Below, piece by piece: positions 35,643 through 47,010 of a stretch of DNA of 64,000 bases (within the stretch, counting starts at the first letter, position 1; every line of letters begins with the position of its first letter). Origin of the DNA: Meriones unguiculatus (lineage: Eukaryota > Chordata > Mammalia > Rodentia > Muridae); the NCBI RefSeq assembly GCF_030254825.1, contig NC_083367.1, forward strand, positions 29,957,001-30,021,000. The letters are read 5' to 3'. The notes beneath the pieces are model-generated. The model saw nothing but the letters and a program-made list of their open reading frames with translations, was not told where the DNA came from and searched no databases. The translations under genes were made by a program, and so were the position numbers.

Positions 35643-37925
35643 TAAAAATGGAACAGAAAGAAAAAAGTTCCACAATTTAAAGTAGTAAATCCATAAAAAA
35701 TTTAGATCGTAAAGATTTTCAACCAATAAAACAATGACTTCCTACGATACTAGAAACATCCACTGTTAGTTTTATGTACTTAAGACTCATTAGAAACAGA
35801 AACAACTGTCCACTGAATATTCCATGTTCCTCAGAGAGGAAACTTTGGATTTTATCTCTTTATTGATTGCAGTTATCAGTTAATGTAAAGTTAATATAAT
35901 CAACTCACTTTTAAGTATTGACTTCAAAGTATTTTTAAGTCTCAATAAATAAACATGAACAAGATTTGTAACTTTTATAATTAAGCAAGAAACTGAAGTG
36001 TTAAGTACTTACCTCAAAAAAAAAAAGGTTTCATTGAGATAAATATACAACATAAAATATTTCTCTAAGTTAAGCATTTTACAATGTATTTACATTTAAA
36101 ATGAATGAAGCTAACTTTCCCTACTTTTTTTTTTTTTTTATTCAGACTGAAGTACACATGACATTTAGCCACAGAGAATATGAAGGTGTCTTCCTTCTGT
36201 AGCTATCTGGATCAGGAATGGTATTTTCACAACCTCCCATAAACGTATCTAACGTCTGCATTCTGGGACTCTCATGTGTACACATGGCTCTTACCTTCCT
36301 CTTCTGCACTTGGGATCATGCCTTTCAACTAAGATTAATGACCATTTTTTCATCTTATGTACCGGATGTGCACAGTGCCATACAGCACAGCAAGAATGAG
36401 TACTGAAAAAAACTGATGAAATATCTATTCCTCATAGTATTTTCTGATTCAAAGACAGAGATATTAAGAAGAGTGCAGTGTTTATGTTTTGTTTATACCT
36501 ACAATGGTTGTAATGAAGTTCATACTAAAAAAAAACAAATAAAACTATCTCTGGGGACATTTTAACTTTGTTTTTAACATTGCCAAGTACAAAACTACTA
36601 AAATGAAGTTGATATGTCATGGTTTTATTTACAACTAATTAAAAACCATATAGAGTTTACATCTATACAAAACCCCAAAACAAACAAATAAAAACAAAAC
36701 AAAACAAAACAACTTTCTAGGCATGGTCAGTCATGTTCTTCAGTCAAAATTTCAAAATAAATATAATCATTATATTTATGCATGAAGTCATTAGGAGACA
36801 GGAGACAGATTTTGAATTGCCAAGGAATGCCAAAGAAAGCAGAAATACCACAAACTATCATGCATACTCGCTTCCACCTTTAGTCTAACAGGCCAACACA
36901 TGTAATTACAGTGTTCAAGAAAGAAAGCTAAGTTCTTTTGTTAAGACAAAACAATGAGATAATGTGTAGCCCTCAGCTCCTGAGTGTGCTTCAAGGAGCT
37001 GAGTTATAGCTGATTTGTAATTTAAGAGATGTGAGAGCATCCCTGGCAACTTCATAGCACTCCCCGCTTGGAAAGAGTTCTTAAGCAAATGTTTACATTG
37101 TCATCACATGTAACTTGGGAAGTACATCCTGTATTGTATGTATCATATCTTTATGTTCTCCCCAATGTGAGTTATTCACAATTTCCTCAAGCTGTGTGTA
37201 ATGCAGGTTACAGTGAAGACTCTCCAAGATTCTGCTTGACTGGAGCTAGGACTAGTGTATCTTGTTATTTACTCTTTGACAGAAGGACTGTGAACTGCCC
37301 AGCCTTTGGAACAGGATTTGTAATATTTGGATGGAGTTCTCAAGAGAAAGCTCTGCTACCAAGCATTTGACATATGCGAAACAAATTAAAAGATGGCTTT
37401 CTAGTGCATTTCTTGAAATGCTATATGTGAGAAAGCGTCAAGCAGTCCCAGTATGGCACAACTGACTCATGCTGGCTACACATCACCTTCTACAATATTA
37501 ATTTAATGGTGTTGGAGAAAGTGCTTTTTCACTCTTCCACATACTCTCCATACCCAGAATATAAAGAAAAGTTTACTTAAGATTCACATCATGAAAACTA
37601 AGTAGGTAGCAATACCCTTTGCCTGCTAAAAATACCCTTTTCTTGGAAACATTTATAAGTCTTTGAGCTGCATCAACACAAACTGATCTCAATTCTATAG
37701 AGGCTAACTTGACATTTTCTAATTAATACCCTGAGGAATAAACTGCTAAATAAAGTATTAAGTTAATCGGGGCTATACATCACACAAAAGCACGCATCCT
37801 TATCATTTTTTCCAATGTAATATTGTTATTTGAGAACTTTACATCATGTACCCCAATCACACCCACTTTCCAGTCGTCCAAGGTCTTCACTTCCCATGTA
37901 GACACCCCCCTCAAAAAAAGAAAAA
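35643..37925. other. Unique AT-rich DNA, no gene
   Basis: Contains a 15-nt T run near 36126-36140 and a (CAAAA)n patch near 36690-36710. No gene is recognised; the 100-codon frame at 37068-37370 has no family resemblance. Confidence 0.4.
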
Positions 37926-37929
37926 AAAT

Positions 37930-38540
37930 AATAAAGCAAGTCTAATTGGTGCTGCCCATATGGAGCTGCTCACTGGAGCATGGTCAAACTCCCAATGACT
38001 TTGAGTCCTTCCCCATCCACACACCAGCCAGAAGTCATCAGTTGTGAAAGGTACAGTTCAGCCTCTTTATGGCAATTTTTAAGAGTTCTCTTTGATGGCT
38101 TTTCTTTCTGTCTAGGCTGTTACTTTTGGGGGGCTGGGATGGAGGGTGAGAGTAGAGGTTATCACAGAAACCCTCTATGTCCCTCTCTCAACTGCGAGTC
38201 TGCAGTTCTCAGTACAGTGCAAAAATAACTTCCTTCTCGCCCTTTGCAGTCAGCAGGAGCATGGGCCATGGGCCGCCACGTGTTTTCTGGCAACAGCCAG
38301 GACCACTGCCATCCACATGGTCTCCAGCATCAGCACAAGCCACAGACATCAGCATGGTCGATGGCAGTACAGACCACAGACATCAACACAACCCTCTGCT
38401 ACAGTGCAGACCCATCATCATAGCCTCTAGGGCAACACGGGCAGAGGGGACCGATATGATCTCTTGCAGCTGCCCCTCCCATGGGCATCAACATAGTTTT
38501 AGGCGGCAGCTCCAGTTGACAAACGGCAGCATAAACTAAG
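37930..38540. repeat. Unassigned rodent repeat with internal degenerate tandem units
   Basis: Around 38325-38420 'cacagacatca(g/a)ca' recurs with a 34-37-bp spacing and diverged copies on both sides ('ccatccacatgg', 'gggcatcaacatag'). This resembles a minisatellite seen in rodent genomes. The open frames at 38146-38539 reflect the repeat, not a gene. Confidence 0.45.
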
Positions 38541-39180
38541 CACGATCTGCAAGTAGAGGTCTGGGTTGGAGAGCTTTCCTGCTCTCACCTATTCACAGGC
38601 CCTACATCCTATCAGGGCGGATCACTGCATTCTTCTATCCGTGCCCTCTCACTAAGTTCTGCAATGTAAAACTATAACAAAGTTCAGTTGTTTGCTTACC
38701 TAATGCACAGCCAAATTACATTAGCTACAAAAGCAGGGCGTGACGCTTACCTGAAGATGTGTGCAGGAATGAGCTGAACACACCAGATAAATGCATCTCA
38801 CGGTGACTTTGTCCAAATGAACCGGCAGCCCCAGGGCTCACCATACACAGAGTACCAAGAAGCCCGCAACACAACACAGTACCCTGTGCATCTCTTTTCT
38901 TTTGTCAGTCAGTGTCACATGATTCACCCCGTGGAGCACTTTTCTGAGGCTAAATTATACGATTATGGGAAAGTACTATGTAGTCTTTGGTTTGCCCCAA
39001 GAGAAAATTTAAAACATTGTAATGATACACCTGAAAAACAGGACTTGGTAACAGACCTAAGGGAGTCTGGCAAGTATAGCAGGAGAACAGCTTCCAGCAT
39101 AGGTAATACAAACTTTTGAAATTAAAACCACTGTGCTTCATTAGATTTCTTCACATTGAGCTATTCAAGAGGTAAGAAAT
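38541..39180. other. Non-repetitive stretch with retained CpGs
   Basis: Balanced composition and several CpGs without SINE, L1 or promoter landmarks. It may contain conserved non-coding sequence, but the evidence is weak. Confidence 0.25.
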
Positions 39181-41334
39181 CAACAAAGGCTCAAAAAAAA
39201 AAAAAAAATGGGTGACATTATTTCTTTATAATGTCAATGGAGATAGCTTTGTGATTTGGATTCCCAAAAGAAGTTATAAAGATGTCTCTGTTAAAGTTCC
39301 AGGTAGAGTTCTAGTCCACTTTATACCATTGCAAGGCCACTTCTCAAAAGACATGCAAACTCATTGTCAGGATTCACCTCAATGCTGAAGTGTTGGTATA
39401 ATGTTCTTTTGGAATGTATACAATTTATTCATTCTTTGTTCATTCAAAGGCTGATTTCTCTACCCCACTATCTGCTTTCAATCCAGACATTGCATTATGA
39501 TGCTTATTCTAAGCATCACCTGTTTCAAGTTTGTGTAAACATACCACCGTTTGTTCTCTATATTGCCAATTAAACAACCAGCCTCAATGCTGTGCAATGG
39601 AGAGGATAGGGTGGAACATCCTGGTCAGAAGGGAGAGAGAGGAAGAGGGGGGAAGAGAATCTACAGGGGAGGTCTTGGAACCATGAGGAGGAATGAACCA
39701 GACATAAGATATGGCTAAAAGCAAGTATAATGGGTGAAATCTGAATGGTAAAAAACTATGTGGTTTAGGATGGAGTAACTATTGCCCAGCACTGTGCTCT
39801 AGGTTAATGAAATAAATCCCAGTCTCTTTGTGGTGATTTGGGTATACAGCTTGTTTAGGAATAACCGCTGTTTAACTAGAAGATATATCAATAATAAATA
39901 TTAATACCCACAACACTGAAGTATATGAGTTTAGTTTCCACAAGCCTGTGCTCTCCCAAGCCTGATTATGCAGCAAGAAAGAGCAAGCTTCTATCACTCA
40001 TCCCTCCAAAAAAGTCACCGAATGCCCTACTAGCAAACAGCATCAGTGTATCTGTCCAGACTTCAGGACTTCAGCTTAGTACCAGATATCTCTCTCCTGG
40101 TAAATTACCATCCTCAAACTACTTCTACAGTGCAGTTGTACCATGCCTTTCGAACTTGTCAGGTAAGGAGCAGTGGAGTGAGTGTGGGACAAATAACTGT
40201 TACTAAACGTCTTGGTTTAGACAGTCGATTTTGGTGCTGAATACACAAAAGAGCCAAATCCTATGTCACATTATTGTCTGGGTATTAAAAACTCATAGAA
40301 AGTTGTAAATTGGACCTTCATTTTGCCTAGACTGCAAATATAGTCCTAAATGTGGGTTCCTTTTAGATTGAAGAAATGAGGTTCATGGAAAGTATCCTTA
40401 ACTGGGTAAGTTCAAAAATATTTCCATATTTTACTGGGACCAGATTCCTCAGAATGTGGCTGCTCTAGTTGAAGTGCAGTAGAGTAAGCCTTAAAATCAA
40501 CAGGATGATTGTTGCTAAGAGAAACATGAGAGAACTGTGGAAGTGATGCCAAGAATGAGAACATCATTGAGTCAGGCATAGGATGTGTCAATAAAACCAC
40601 CTAGATATGTCAAGAGAAATCCCAGGTTTCAAATGGATTATGAATTCACTCAAAAACATACAGAGTGGTGATGGAATAAATCAAAAAAGGTTATCTGAAA
40701 GGAGAAGCTACAGTTTAGGTCCAACTGATTATAGCTATATTCTTGTCATACTGTCCAACTTTTTAAATGAAGCCAGAAATTAAATTTGTATGTGTAATTT
40801 AATTTTTAAATAGAGCTAATTCAATTTTTTTTCCCTGCAGGCCAAGTACAGTACCTGCCCTGCCAGTTTACAACCTCTAGTCTGTTCTTTCTCACCAGTA
40901 CAGCTATCCAGCTGAAGATAGCCCTCCCATCTGAGAAAAATGACTTTCCGGTAACAGTCTATTAGTTATCATGGCCTCAACTTACAAATCTCAGATTCTT
41001 TCCAACTGACACCATAGTCTCTGTAGTGAGTGCTGCTGTTCACTAAAGAGGTATTGCTGGCTATGACTCTATCAGAATAAGCACACTGAGACTTAACAGA
41101 ACTAGCCATTTTTCCTTTCATTGTGTTTTTTTACATTAACTAGAAATGTTTTTAAGTTAAATTAAGCATACAAGCCAAAGCTACTCCAGCTTTACACAAG
41201 ATATATCTTTGACACAAATTTCCTTCCAGCAGTTTATTTTATTATATACAGCTTCAAACAAATCAAGAGTTATTCCAATTTGACAATTAACTCTGAAAAC
41301 CTTTTTAAATAGAAATACATACTAAAGAAAATTA
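39181..41334. other. Unique sequence, no gene
   Basis: A 15-nt A run occurs at about 39193-39208. Nothing else is recognised. Confidence 0.4.
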
Positions 41335-41432
41335 AAGGAGAGTTTGGAATATTGTTCAGAGGTAGCATACTTGCCCAGCATCCATGAGGCCCTGGGTTCA
41401 AGCTTTAGCAACCACAACAAAACTAGAAGATC
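41335..41432 (+). repeat. ID-type SINE, diverged
   Basis: 'ggtagcatacttgcccagca' and 'gaggccctgggttcaagctt' match the tRNA-Ala-like ID core with A/B box positions. Confidence 0.75.
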
Positions 41433-41737
41433 ACAGAAAAGTTAGAAGTGGAAAGGACATAGAGAAAAAAGAAATAAATGCTAGAGATGGCTTTTCAGTA
41501 AAATAGACACTTTGCTTAGCACTCTTATACAAATAATACATACAAAATAAAGATATTCTTTGGTTCAGAACATCAAAATTAATAAACTCAATGTTAGGAG
41601 TTTAATATTTCTAAATTATTCTTTGTTAGGATTTCAAAACTCTACTATTCTCAAAATTCAAGAAGTGTTGGCATACTTTAAAAAAACTTTTATTTACATT
41701 TCTTTAGTTTGTTTGGTTTCATAGATTCTGATAGACC

Positions 41738-41838
41738 TTGTCTTTTTTTTTTTTTTCTTCCAGAGCTAAAGACGGAACCCAGGGCCTTGTGCTTGCTAGG
41801 CAAGGGCTCTACCACAGAGCTAAATCCCCAACCTATTT
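41738..41838 (-). repeat. ID SINE (well preserved)
   Basis: The complement reads 'ggttggggatttagctctgt', 'ggtagagcccttgcctagca' and 'caaggccctgggttccgtct', then an A tail of about 13 nt. It is close to the BC1-derived ID consensus and younger than the plus-strand copy 300 bp away. It lacks the BC1 unique 3' region. Confidence 0.9.
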
Positions 41839-42744
41839 ATATTTCTTCTATCTCTCGCTTCCTACTCCACCCCAATCCCTTCCAACACCCCAACACCAGG
41901 TAGGAAAAATGGTTAGTGGGAGAGAGGGAGGAGTTCTCTTAGCTGCTTCCTGCTGGTTAGGGTAATCATGTTCCTTGGAGCCAGTCCAATCCTATTTTCA
42001 GATTTGCAACTTCTTGTCTCATAGCATCAAGAGCAACCAAGAGCTGCAGGTGGGAAACAGCAGCAGTCTTGTTCTTTCTCAGAGCTCAATACTCTCTGGG
42101 CTCTGGCATTTATTCTCCCTCCAGTCCTAAGATTTAAACTCTCCACAGGTGGCAAAGAGCTCCTCTCAGAGACTGCAGGAGGCAAACGGTTTGCTGCTGT
42201 GGACTACCTGACTCTGTCCCACATCCCACAGCTGGGGTCAGAAGAAAAACATGTTTATTTCCACAAGGAAGGCCATAGATTTATATAAAAGTACATTACT
42301 ACTGGCCGTGTATAATTAGAGGAACTGACACTTCAACTCCTTCAGATCTAGTGCTTCAAGTCCTTCAGTTCAAAATCCAGATATAAGCCTGATGCCTTGA
42401 GTTTCGTACCCAGAAACCATTTTACAGTGTAATAAGATAACTACCTTCCTGTTTTAGGTCCTCTTCCTGCATTGTTCATGGTTGGGGTACCATTCTCTTC
42501 AGGGGATTAGACTACATCTTAAGTCCTTCAAAATCACCACAATCTTTCTCCCACAGAATTTGAACTTCCTAAATCTTTGCAAGCTTAAGTTGAATAACTG
42601 AATATAAACATCACCAGAACTCACCTGTGTGAACACTCTAGTTTTGGACTTCTAACCACAACTAACTCAAGAAAACTTGCTTATAAGCTTCCCAGTAGAT
42701 GTCAGTTTGTAATAAAACCCCAACATAAACAAAAGCCACTGTGC
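41839..42744. other. Unassigned, possibly LTR-derived
   Basis: A more GC-balanced stretch (41880-42250) gives an impression of an old rodent LTR, but I cannot name one. No coding content. Confidence 0.3.
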
Positions 42745-43375
42745 AATGCGCACAATGTAAATTAAAACCACACATTCCTGTCAGAACAGCTAAATTTTTT
42801 TAAATTAAAATAACAAAACTAAACTATGTACCAGAAGGCAAACAAAATTACTTTCATACACTTTTTGTGAAAATGTAAATTAGTATAATCACTCTATCAT
42901 AGTTAGTTTGTTTTTTGAAGTTAAATATATATTTGCCATTTGACCCATCAATCAAACTTCTAGGCCTTTTTCCCAGAAAAAAAATGAAAACTCATACACA
43001 TTAAGAAAAACCTGTTTACAACCATTCATAAAATTTTATTTATAATAACCCCCAAATTAGACATATCAAAATGTTCCTCAATAAGCAGCTATACAAAATT
43101 TGGTGCATCCATACCATGCAGAACCAAACACATGCAATGACTTGATGAGAACACAAGGATATTACTGCATAACAAAGAGTCTCCACAGGTTGTTTCTTAC
43201 AAGCTTCCATTTATATGCCATTCTCGTAATTATAGAGGTGGAGAAGAGTTGGTTAGGGAGGCAGTCTGGTAGAAGATGTGGCAGCTGAATGAGTGTAAGA
43301 GACCCAAGAAGAGCTCTGTGTAACTGAAATGCTGCTGTGGGAAAATGTCTTATCTACTAGATTCCAGTATGTGAA
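42745..43375 (+). repeat. Ancient L1M ORF2 3' end and 3' UTR
   Basis: 'aaattaaaaccacacattcc', 'catttgacccatcaatcaaa' and 'ggtgcatccataccatgcag' follow the ancient L1 C-terminal order. It ends shortly before the Cenpw 3' UTR. Confidence 0.65.
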
Positions 43376-43499
43376 GAAAGCAGGTTAGTTTGCTTCAAAA
43401 CTTCTTATTGTGCTTTACATAGGGAAACAGGTTTGTAAAATCTTTAGCTGATGCTTACAATCTTCTAATTGAGAAATTTTACTGTTACTATTAGTGTAG

Positions 43500-43760
43500 C
43501 ACAAAACTAAACAGAAATACTTTGTGAATACAGCAAAAGTTAACTGTTTAATGCAGTACGGTGTGGTGCACAAGAGCAGCAACACAGAAGGAAACTGAGA
43601 AGCCATTAATAAAACACACCTTTAAAAAGTAAACTGCACATATTGCACATATAGGCAATGTTTTAATAATCCACGATATGAACTGATACATACAATGTGT
43701 TTTTATGATCTGTTGCCAATTCAATTAACACACATATCATTCTTAAACACATGTTGACCT
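43500..43760 (-). terminator. Cenpw: Cenpw 3' UTR with candidate poly(A) signals
   Basis: On the minus strand, ATTAAA occurs at 43667-43662 (about 95 nt after the stop) and again at 43552-43547. The first is followed by a GU-containing stretch and the second by a U-rich one. No AATAAA lies nearer than about 43040, and that copy is inside an ancient L1 fragment. Either ATTAAA could be used; transcript ends are needed to choose. Confidence 0.45.
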
Positions 43761-43787
43761 CTAACCTCTGCTCTTCTTCAGAATTAC
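43761..43787 (-). CDS. Cenpw: Cenpw coding exon 3 (C-terminus and stop)
   Basis: This exon is nine codons, VILKKSRG plus TAG, identical to the conserved CENP-W C-terminus. The acceptor CAG is at 43790-43788, preceded on the minus strand by CTTTCTTA. The stop codon is the complement of 43761-43763. The 3' UTR continues below 43761. Confidence 0.93.
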   Translation of the reverse strand, partial: VILKKSRG

Positions 43788-46700
43788 CTGTAAGAAAGGA
43801 CATGAAGATACATGTTATACCTATGGAACATGTCATGATTACTGATCTGCAACGTAGGGGCCCTAGATTTCTCTAATGTGGTATACTTCTCTCAATAAAT
43901 GTGAAACATCCCTAGACTACCAAACCTCATTTTAGAGTCACTTTCATTCACAAACCTTGCCCCTTAAAAGCTGAAAGTGTCAAAACTGTTGATTTCAAAC
44001 TAGGTTTTAGACGTTGTGTCGTATGTTGTCCCCAAGCCCCTGGCTGCCAACAAATTAATGATCTAGAGTATTAAAAAATGTCCTTAAACTCAAAGCACCT
44101 CTAAAGCAGTATCAGGTGGTATTAACTCATCACAGTGTAAAATGTTTCACAATTTAGCTGGAATTATATCAACTGGCATCAAGACTGGTGATCTCATAAT
44201 GAATAACTTGCTTCACACACAATATTCAAAACATAAAATGTAGAAAAATAAGAAAAAAGGAAACATTCAGTTGCAAAAAGGCTGGGAGGATGAAACCTAA
44301 ATTAGCTCCAAAAAAATAAACAAAAATAAAAATAAATGTTTAAAAGAATTTAGCTACAACAGTTTAAAAAAGAAAAATGGACCTCAGGTCCCATGGGCTA
44401 GCCGAGCAGATAGAGACACTGACTGTTAACGCTGACGACTTGAGTTTGAATCCACATTGTGGAGAGGACCAACTCCAAAAGTTGTCCTGACCTGCACAGG
44501 TACACTGTGACAAGGGCACATGCAGACATGTGTACACACACATGCAAGCACACACATGCAGGCACACAATAAAAAATGTAGAGAAAGCAAAGGTCTAAAT
44601 GTGAAACACTCACATATATTTCTTATGCTCTAATTCATGGAATTGCTTTCAAGAAAGTACTCATTTGGATTGTGATGTTTCTCACCGAAAAGCATTGAGA
44701 AGCCTCATAAAGATGGTAGGGCATGCACAAAATGCAGGTCTGTAACCCAGGCCAGCACTTCTCTGAGCAAAGAGACATTAATGCGGGCACTATAAAAGAA
44801 AGCGTCATGAGCCTAAACAAATTTACAAAATGCTGAGCATTTTATGTCTTTAAATGCAGCTCCAAAGCATTCTTAAAGTTCAGCAACCTTCCTCGCTGGT
44901 TCACCTCTTTTAGTCTTTCCTAATTTTATCAAACTATGATTCAACTGTTCTTGTACAATCTTAGTTTACAGGTATTTTGAAATTAAAATCTTTAAACAGA
45001 CAACGATACCTATAGTAGTATTTTTAAGACTAACCCTTGCTTAAAAAGAGAATTTATAGTTTACCTTGGCTGCAGCCAGTACATGATCCCATTTGATAAC
45101 TCCAGATTTATTCTCACAAGCATTTGTCCTGGACTCTTCTGCCAACCGATGAACAAAGAGTAAGCAATTCAGATGAATCTTTAAAAGCAAAGCATCATTA
45201 GATAGTTAACCACTATAACTATATATAAAATATCATTAGATTATTTATAAATATTATATGTGCATGAACCTTTTTAACACAAATGATGTATCTTTAGGAA
45301 ATTTATTACAACTTTCTAGTCCACAGCTTCTTACAGGTGTGTTAGTTAAAAGGTATCTTCCACGATTTTCTTTATTTTAATACTTATATCAGGCACAAGT
45401 ATTCCAAGAAATACCTTGACTCAGAAGCTTTAAGGCATTGTGCCAAGCATAGAAATGACAAAAGGCCCGTGATCCAATTCTAAATGGGACTAAATGGGAC
45501 AACCACCCCCTAAGACTCCACACTATGCTGGCAGACAGCATCAAGAAATGAATCACCAGGAACGGTTTTAACATTTCAATAACGGGTATGGCATTCAGAA
45601 AAAAGAGCAAGACCTACTGCTTTAAACGGGAAGAACCTTATGGATGACATGGAATACTTTATTGGGTAAGATTATAAAATTAATGGAGAGCAGAAAGCTG
45701 TGAGCAAAGAAATGGCATAAGGACCAGACAGGAACTGTTTAGCAAAAGCCAGAAGAACAGCTGGAAGCAACAAATGGCCAGCGGAACTTCCCTTCTCCCA
45801 CTGCTACAAGATAGGATTCTTTCCCCTGCCACCCACAGGGCTCCACCAGAGAGACCACATTATTCACTGCTCACTCCAAGACAGAGAAAAGGAATCTAAA
45901 AGCTGGCCTGTCAACCCCTTGAATTTGCTAGTGGACTCCTGGATATTCCTCATCAGGTAGGTTTTCCTCTCTAACAGGCTCCAGTGAAAACAGAGGGAAG
46001 CCGAACTCACTGCAGCTGCTTCAACCGCTACGACAGAGTCAGGAGTGGGAAAAACAAAACAGCAACCTTGCCTTTTCTAATAGAATATGAGAAAGGAAAA
46101 GAACAAACGACATAAGTATTGCCCCCCCCCATCGGGGAGGGGCTGTATTTTGGCTCTACACACCAAAAAAATTTGAGCACAAATAGATTTTACTTCAAAG
46201 CATAACAGTCAGTTGTTTCAATTACTGGAAAGCATTATATGCATTATATTCCGGGTAAATAGGAACCTGATAAGTGACAGCCTTGAAAGGTTAAACACTT
46301 GAAGAGGGTTCGATCTAGGAGGATGAATCCACAGCCACATGATCCCTTTTGAATGACACGCCTTTAGAAAGGGAACTAGTGCAGCAGCCATAGAGAGCAA
46401 TGAGTTCGATGACAACAGAAGGAGTTGGGGAGGCCAAATCTGTACTCAGACGGTTTACCTTCCAGACCCTGCCCAAGTAAACTCATCACAAGGCCGGGCA
46501 GTCTGGGAAGCAGTAAGAAGCGCGGCTTCTGCTGGAGCCAACCTTCCCTCCCACAGACTGGCTCTATCTACCTCCCCTGGGCTTCCGCGTCCCCCGGGTG
46601 GGATGCGCTCGGCATGCGGACGAGGCTGGGCCGCCGCCGGTCTGGGCTCGAAGGCGAAAAGAGACAGGCGCGGCAGGACTCACCAGGAGGTCGCTGCACC

Positions 46701-46803
46701 TCTCCAGGCGGAGGTGCGGCTTCCTCTGCTTGACGGTGCCCTTGAGGAAGCCGCGGGGCGCCTTGCGCTTCACCCGCTTCGAGACCGCGGCGGAGTACGC
46801 CAT
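43761..46803 (-). CDS. Cenpw: Cenpw, centromere protein W (complete, 3 coding exons)
   Basis: CENP-W is a small histone-fold protein that pairs with CENP-T. Together with CENP-S/X they form a nucleosome-like particle of the inner kinetochore. Joining 46803-46684, 45178-45065 and 43787-43761 (120+114+27 nt) gives 86 codons plus stop, the length I recall for mouse. Residues 1-36 are very basic and include KRKAPRGFLK (12-21), a family hallmark. The histone fold follows: HLNCLLF at 42-48, RLAEESRTNAC at 51-61, DHVLAAAK at 71-78, and a VILKKSRG C-terminus. Both introns are phase 0 with GT/AG ends: 1505 bp (donor GTGAGT) and 1277 bp (donor GTAAAC, acceptor TTCTTACAG). No frameshift or internal stop is present. 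Compared with remembered human and mouse proteins, G22, G66 and W70 look unusual. Introns and a CpG promoter rule out a retrocopy. Confidence 0.95.
43788..45064 (-). other. Cenpw: Cenpw intron 2
   Basis: 1277 bp with GT (45064-45063) and AG (43789-43788) ends. It contains the B3 SINE and is otherwise AT-rich unique DNA. Confidence 0.9.
44395..44600 (+). repeat. B3/B2-type SINE in Cenpw intron 2
   Basis: A tRNA-derived SINE running from 'gggctagccgagcagatagagacact' through the 'gagtttgaatcc' B-box-like region to a (CA)-rich tail ending in AATAAAAAA. It is antisense to Cenpw and diverged. Confidence 0.7.
45065..45178 (-). CDS. Cenpw: Cenpw coding exon 2 (core of histone fold)
   Basis: This exon encodes residues 41-78 (38 codons), starting IHLNCLLF and ending DHVLAAAK, which closely match the CENP-W core. 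The acceptor AG is at 45180-45179 after a weak pyrimidine stretch, and the donor GTAAAC starts at 45064. W70 is encoded by TGG (+ strand CCA within 'gatcccattt'). In the human protein as I remember it this position is lysine, and it lies just before the last helix. SGV at 65-67 replaces the usual basic residue at 66. Confidence 0.94.
45179..46683 (-). other. Cenpw: Cenpw intron 1
   Basis: 1505 bp with GT (46683-46682) and AG (45180-45179) ends. No transposon is recognised; a C9 run lies near 46122-46131. Confidence 0.9.
46684..46803 (-). CDS. Cenpw: Cenpw coding exon 1
   Basis: This exon encodes residues 1-40, the basic N-terminal tail and the start of the histone fold. The ATG (46803-46801) sits in GAAGATGGCGTA, a strong Kozak/YY1-like context, and is the first ATG consistent with the family N-terminus. 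The exon ends in CTG, followed directly by GTGAGT (46683-46678). An open frame runs on past the donor to 46564, but that part is intronic: the family sequence continues in exon 2. The exon lies inside the CpG-rich region and its codons are GC-rich, unlike exons 2 and 3. Confidence 0.95.
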
Positions 46804-46931
46804 CTTCGCGGCCGAGCGCGCGGCCCTCGGCTCGGGCTCCCGCGACAGCTGGACGGCTCACCTGCCGAGGCTCCGAGGGCGACGCTTCCAGCTCGCACGT
46901 CGCTCCCCTCCCCAGGCCCCAGCGCCCTAGG

Positions 46932-46947
46932 TTTGAATCTGCCGCCA
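46932..46947 (-). promoter_or_regulatory. CDE/CHR-like cell-cycle element
   Basis: On the minus strand TGGCGG is separated by 4 nt from TTCAAA, the complement of TTTGAA on the + strand. The 4-nt spacing is that of CDE/CHR tandems bound by DREAM/MuvB complexes in G2/M genes. The CHR half is inverted relative to the classical arrangement, so this is a candidate only. It lies about 128 bp upstream of the ATG. Confidence 0.45.
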
Positions 46948-46970
46948 GTCGGCGCGTCGGCGCGCGGCAG

Positions 46971-46978
46971 TGACGTCA
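46971..46978. promoter_or_regulatory. Consensus CRE palindrome
   Basis: The full palindrome TGACGTCA lies in the Cenpw CpG promoter, about 168 bp upstream of the ATG. CREB/ATF proteins bind this site, and full sites in CpG islands are commonly occupied. Function is inferred. Confidence 0.6.
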
Positions 46979-47010
46979 CCCGCAAGCCACGCCCACAGCA
47001 CCGGAAGCGC

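Larger units (their letters stand above)
46570..47010 (-). promoter_or_regulatory. CpG-island promoter of Cenpw
   Basis: Dense CpG and GC-rich sequence surrounds exon 1 and stands out sharply from the AT-rich surroundings. I see no TATA box just upstream of the ATG. Sp/KLF-like CCACGCCC is at 46987-46994. This is the only CpG island in the window. Long open frames on the + strand here (such as 46603-47172) are by-products of the GC content. Confidence 0.85.

Noticed and set aside
38146..38539. Overlapping 94- and 120-codon frames
   Set aside because: They fall in a degenerate tandem repeat. Two frames being open together argues for composition, not coding.
40830..40860. Pyrimidine tract plus CAG resembling a splice acceptor
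   Set aside because: There is no matching exon, donor or coding frame nearby.
41738..41838. BC1 RNA or tRNA-Ala gene
   Set aside because: It matches the ID core only. The BC1 unique 3' region is missing and it cannot fold as an intact tRNA.
43035..43040. AATAAA (minus strand) as the Cenpw poly(A) signal
   Set aside because: It lies about 720 nt after the stop inside an ancient L1 fragment; closer ATTAAA motifs are more plausible.
46564..46683. Continuation of the Cenpw exon 1 frame past the donor
   Set aside because: The family sequence stops matching exactly at the GTGAGT donor and resumes in exon 2.
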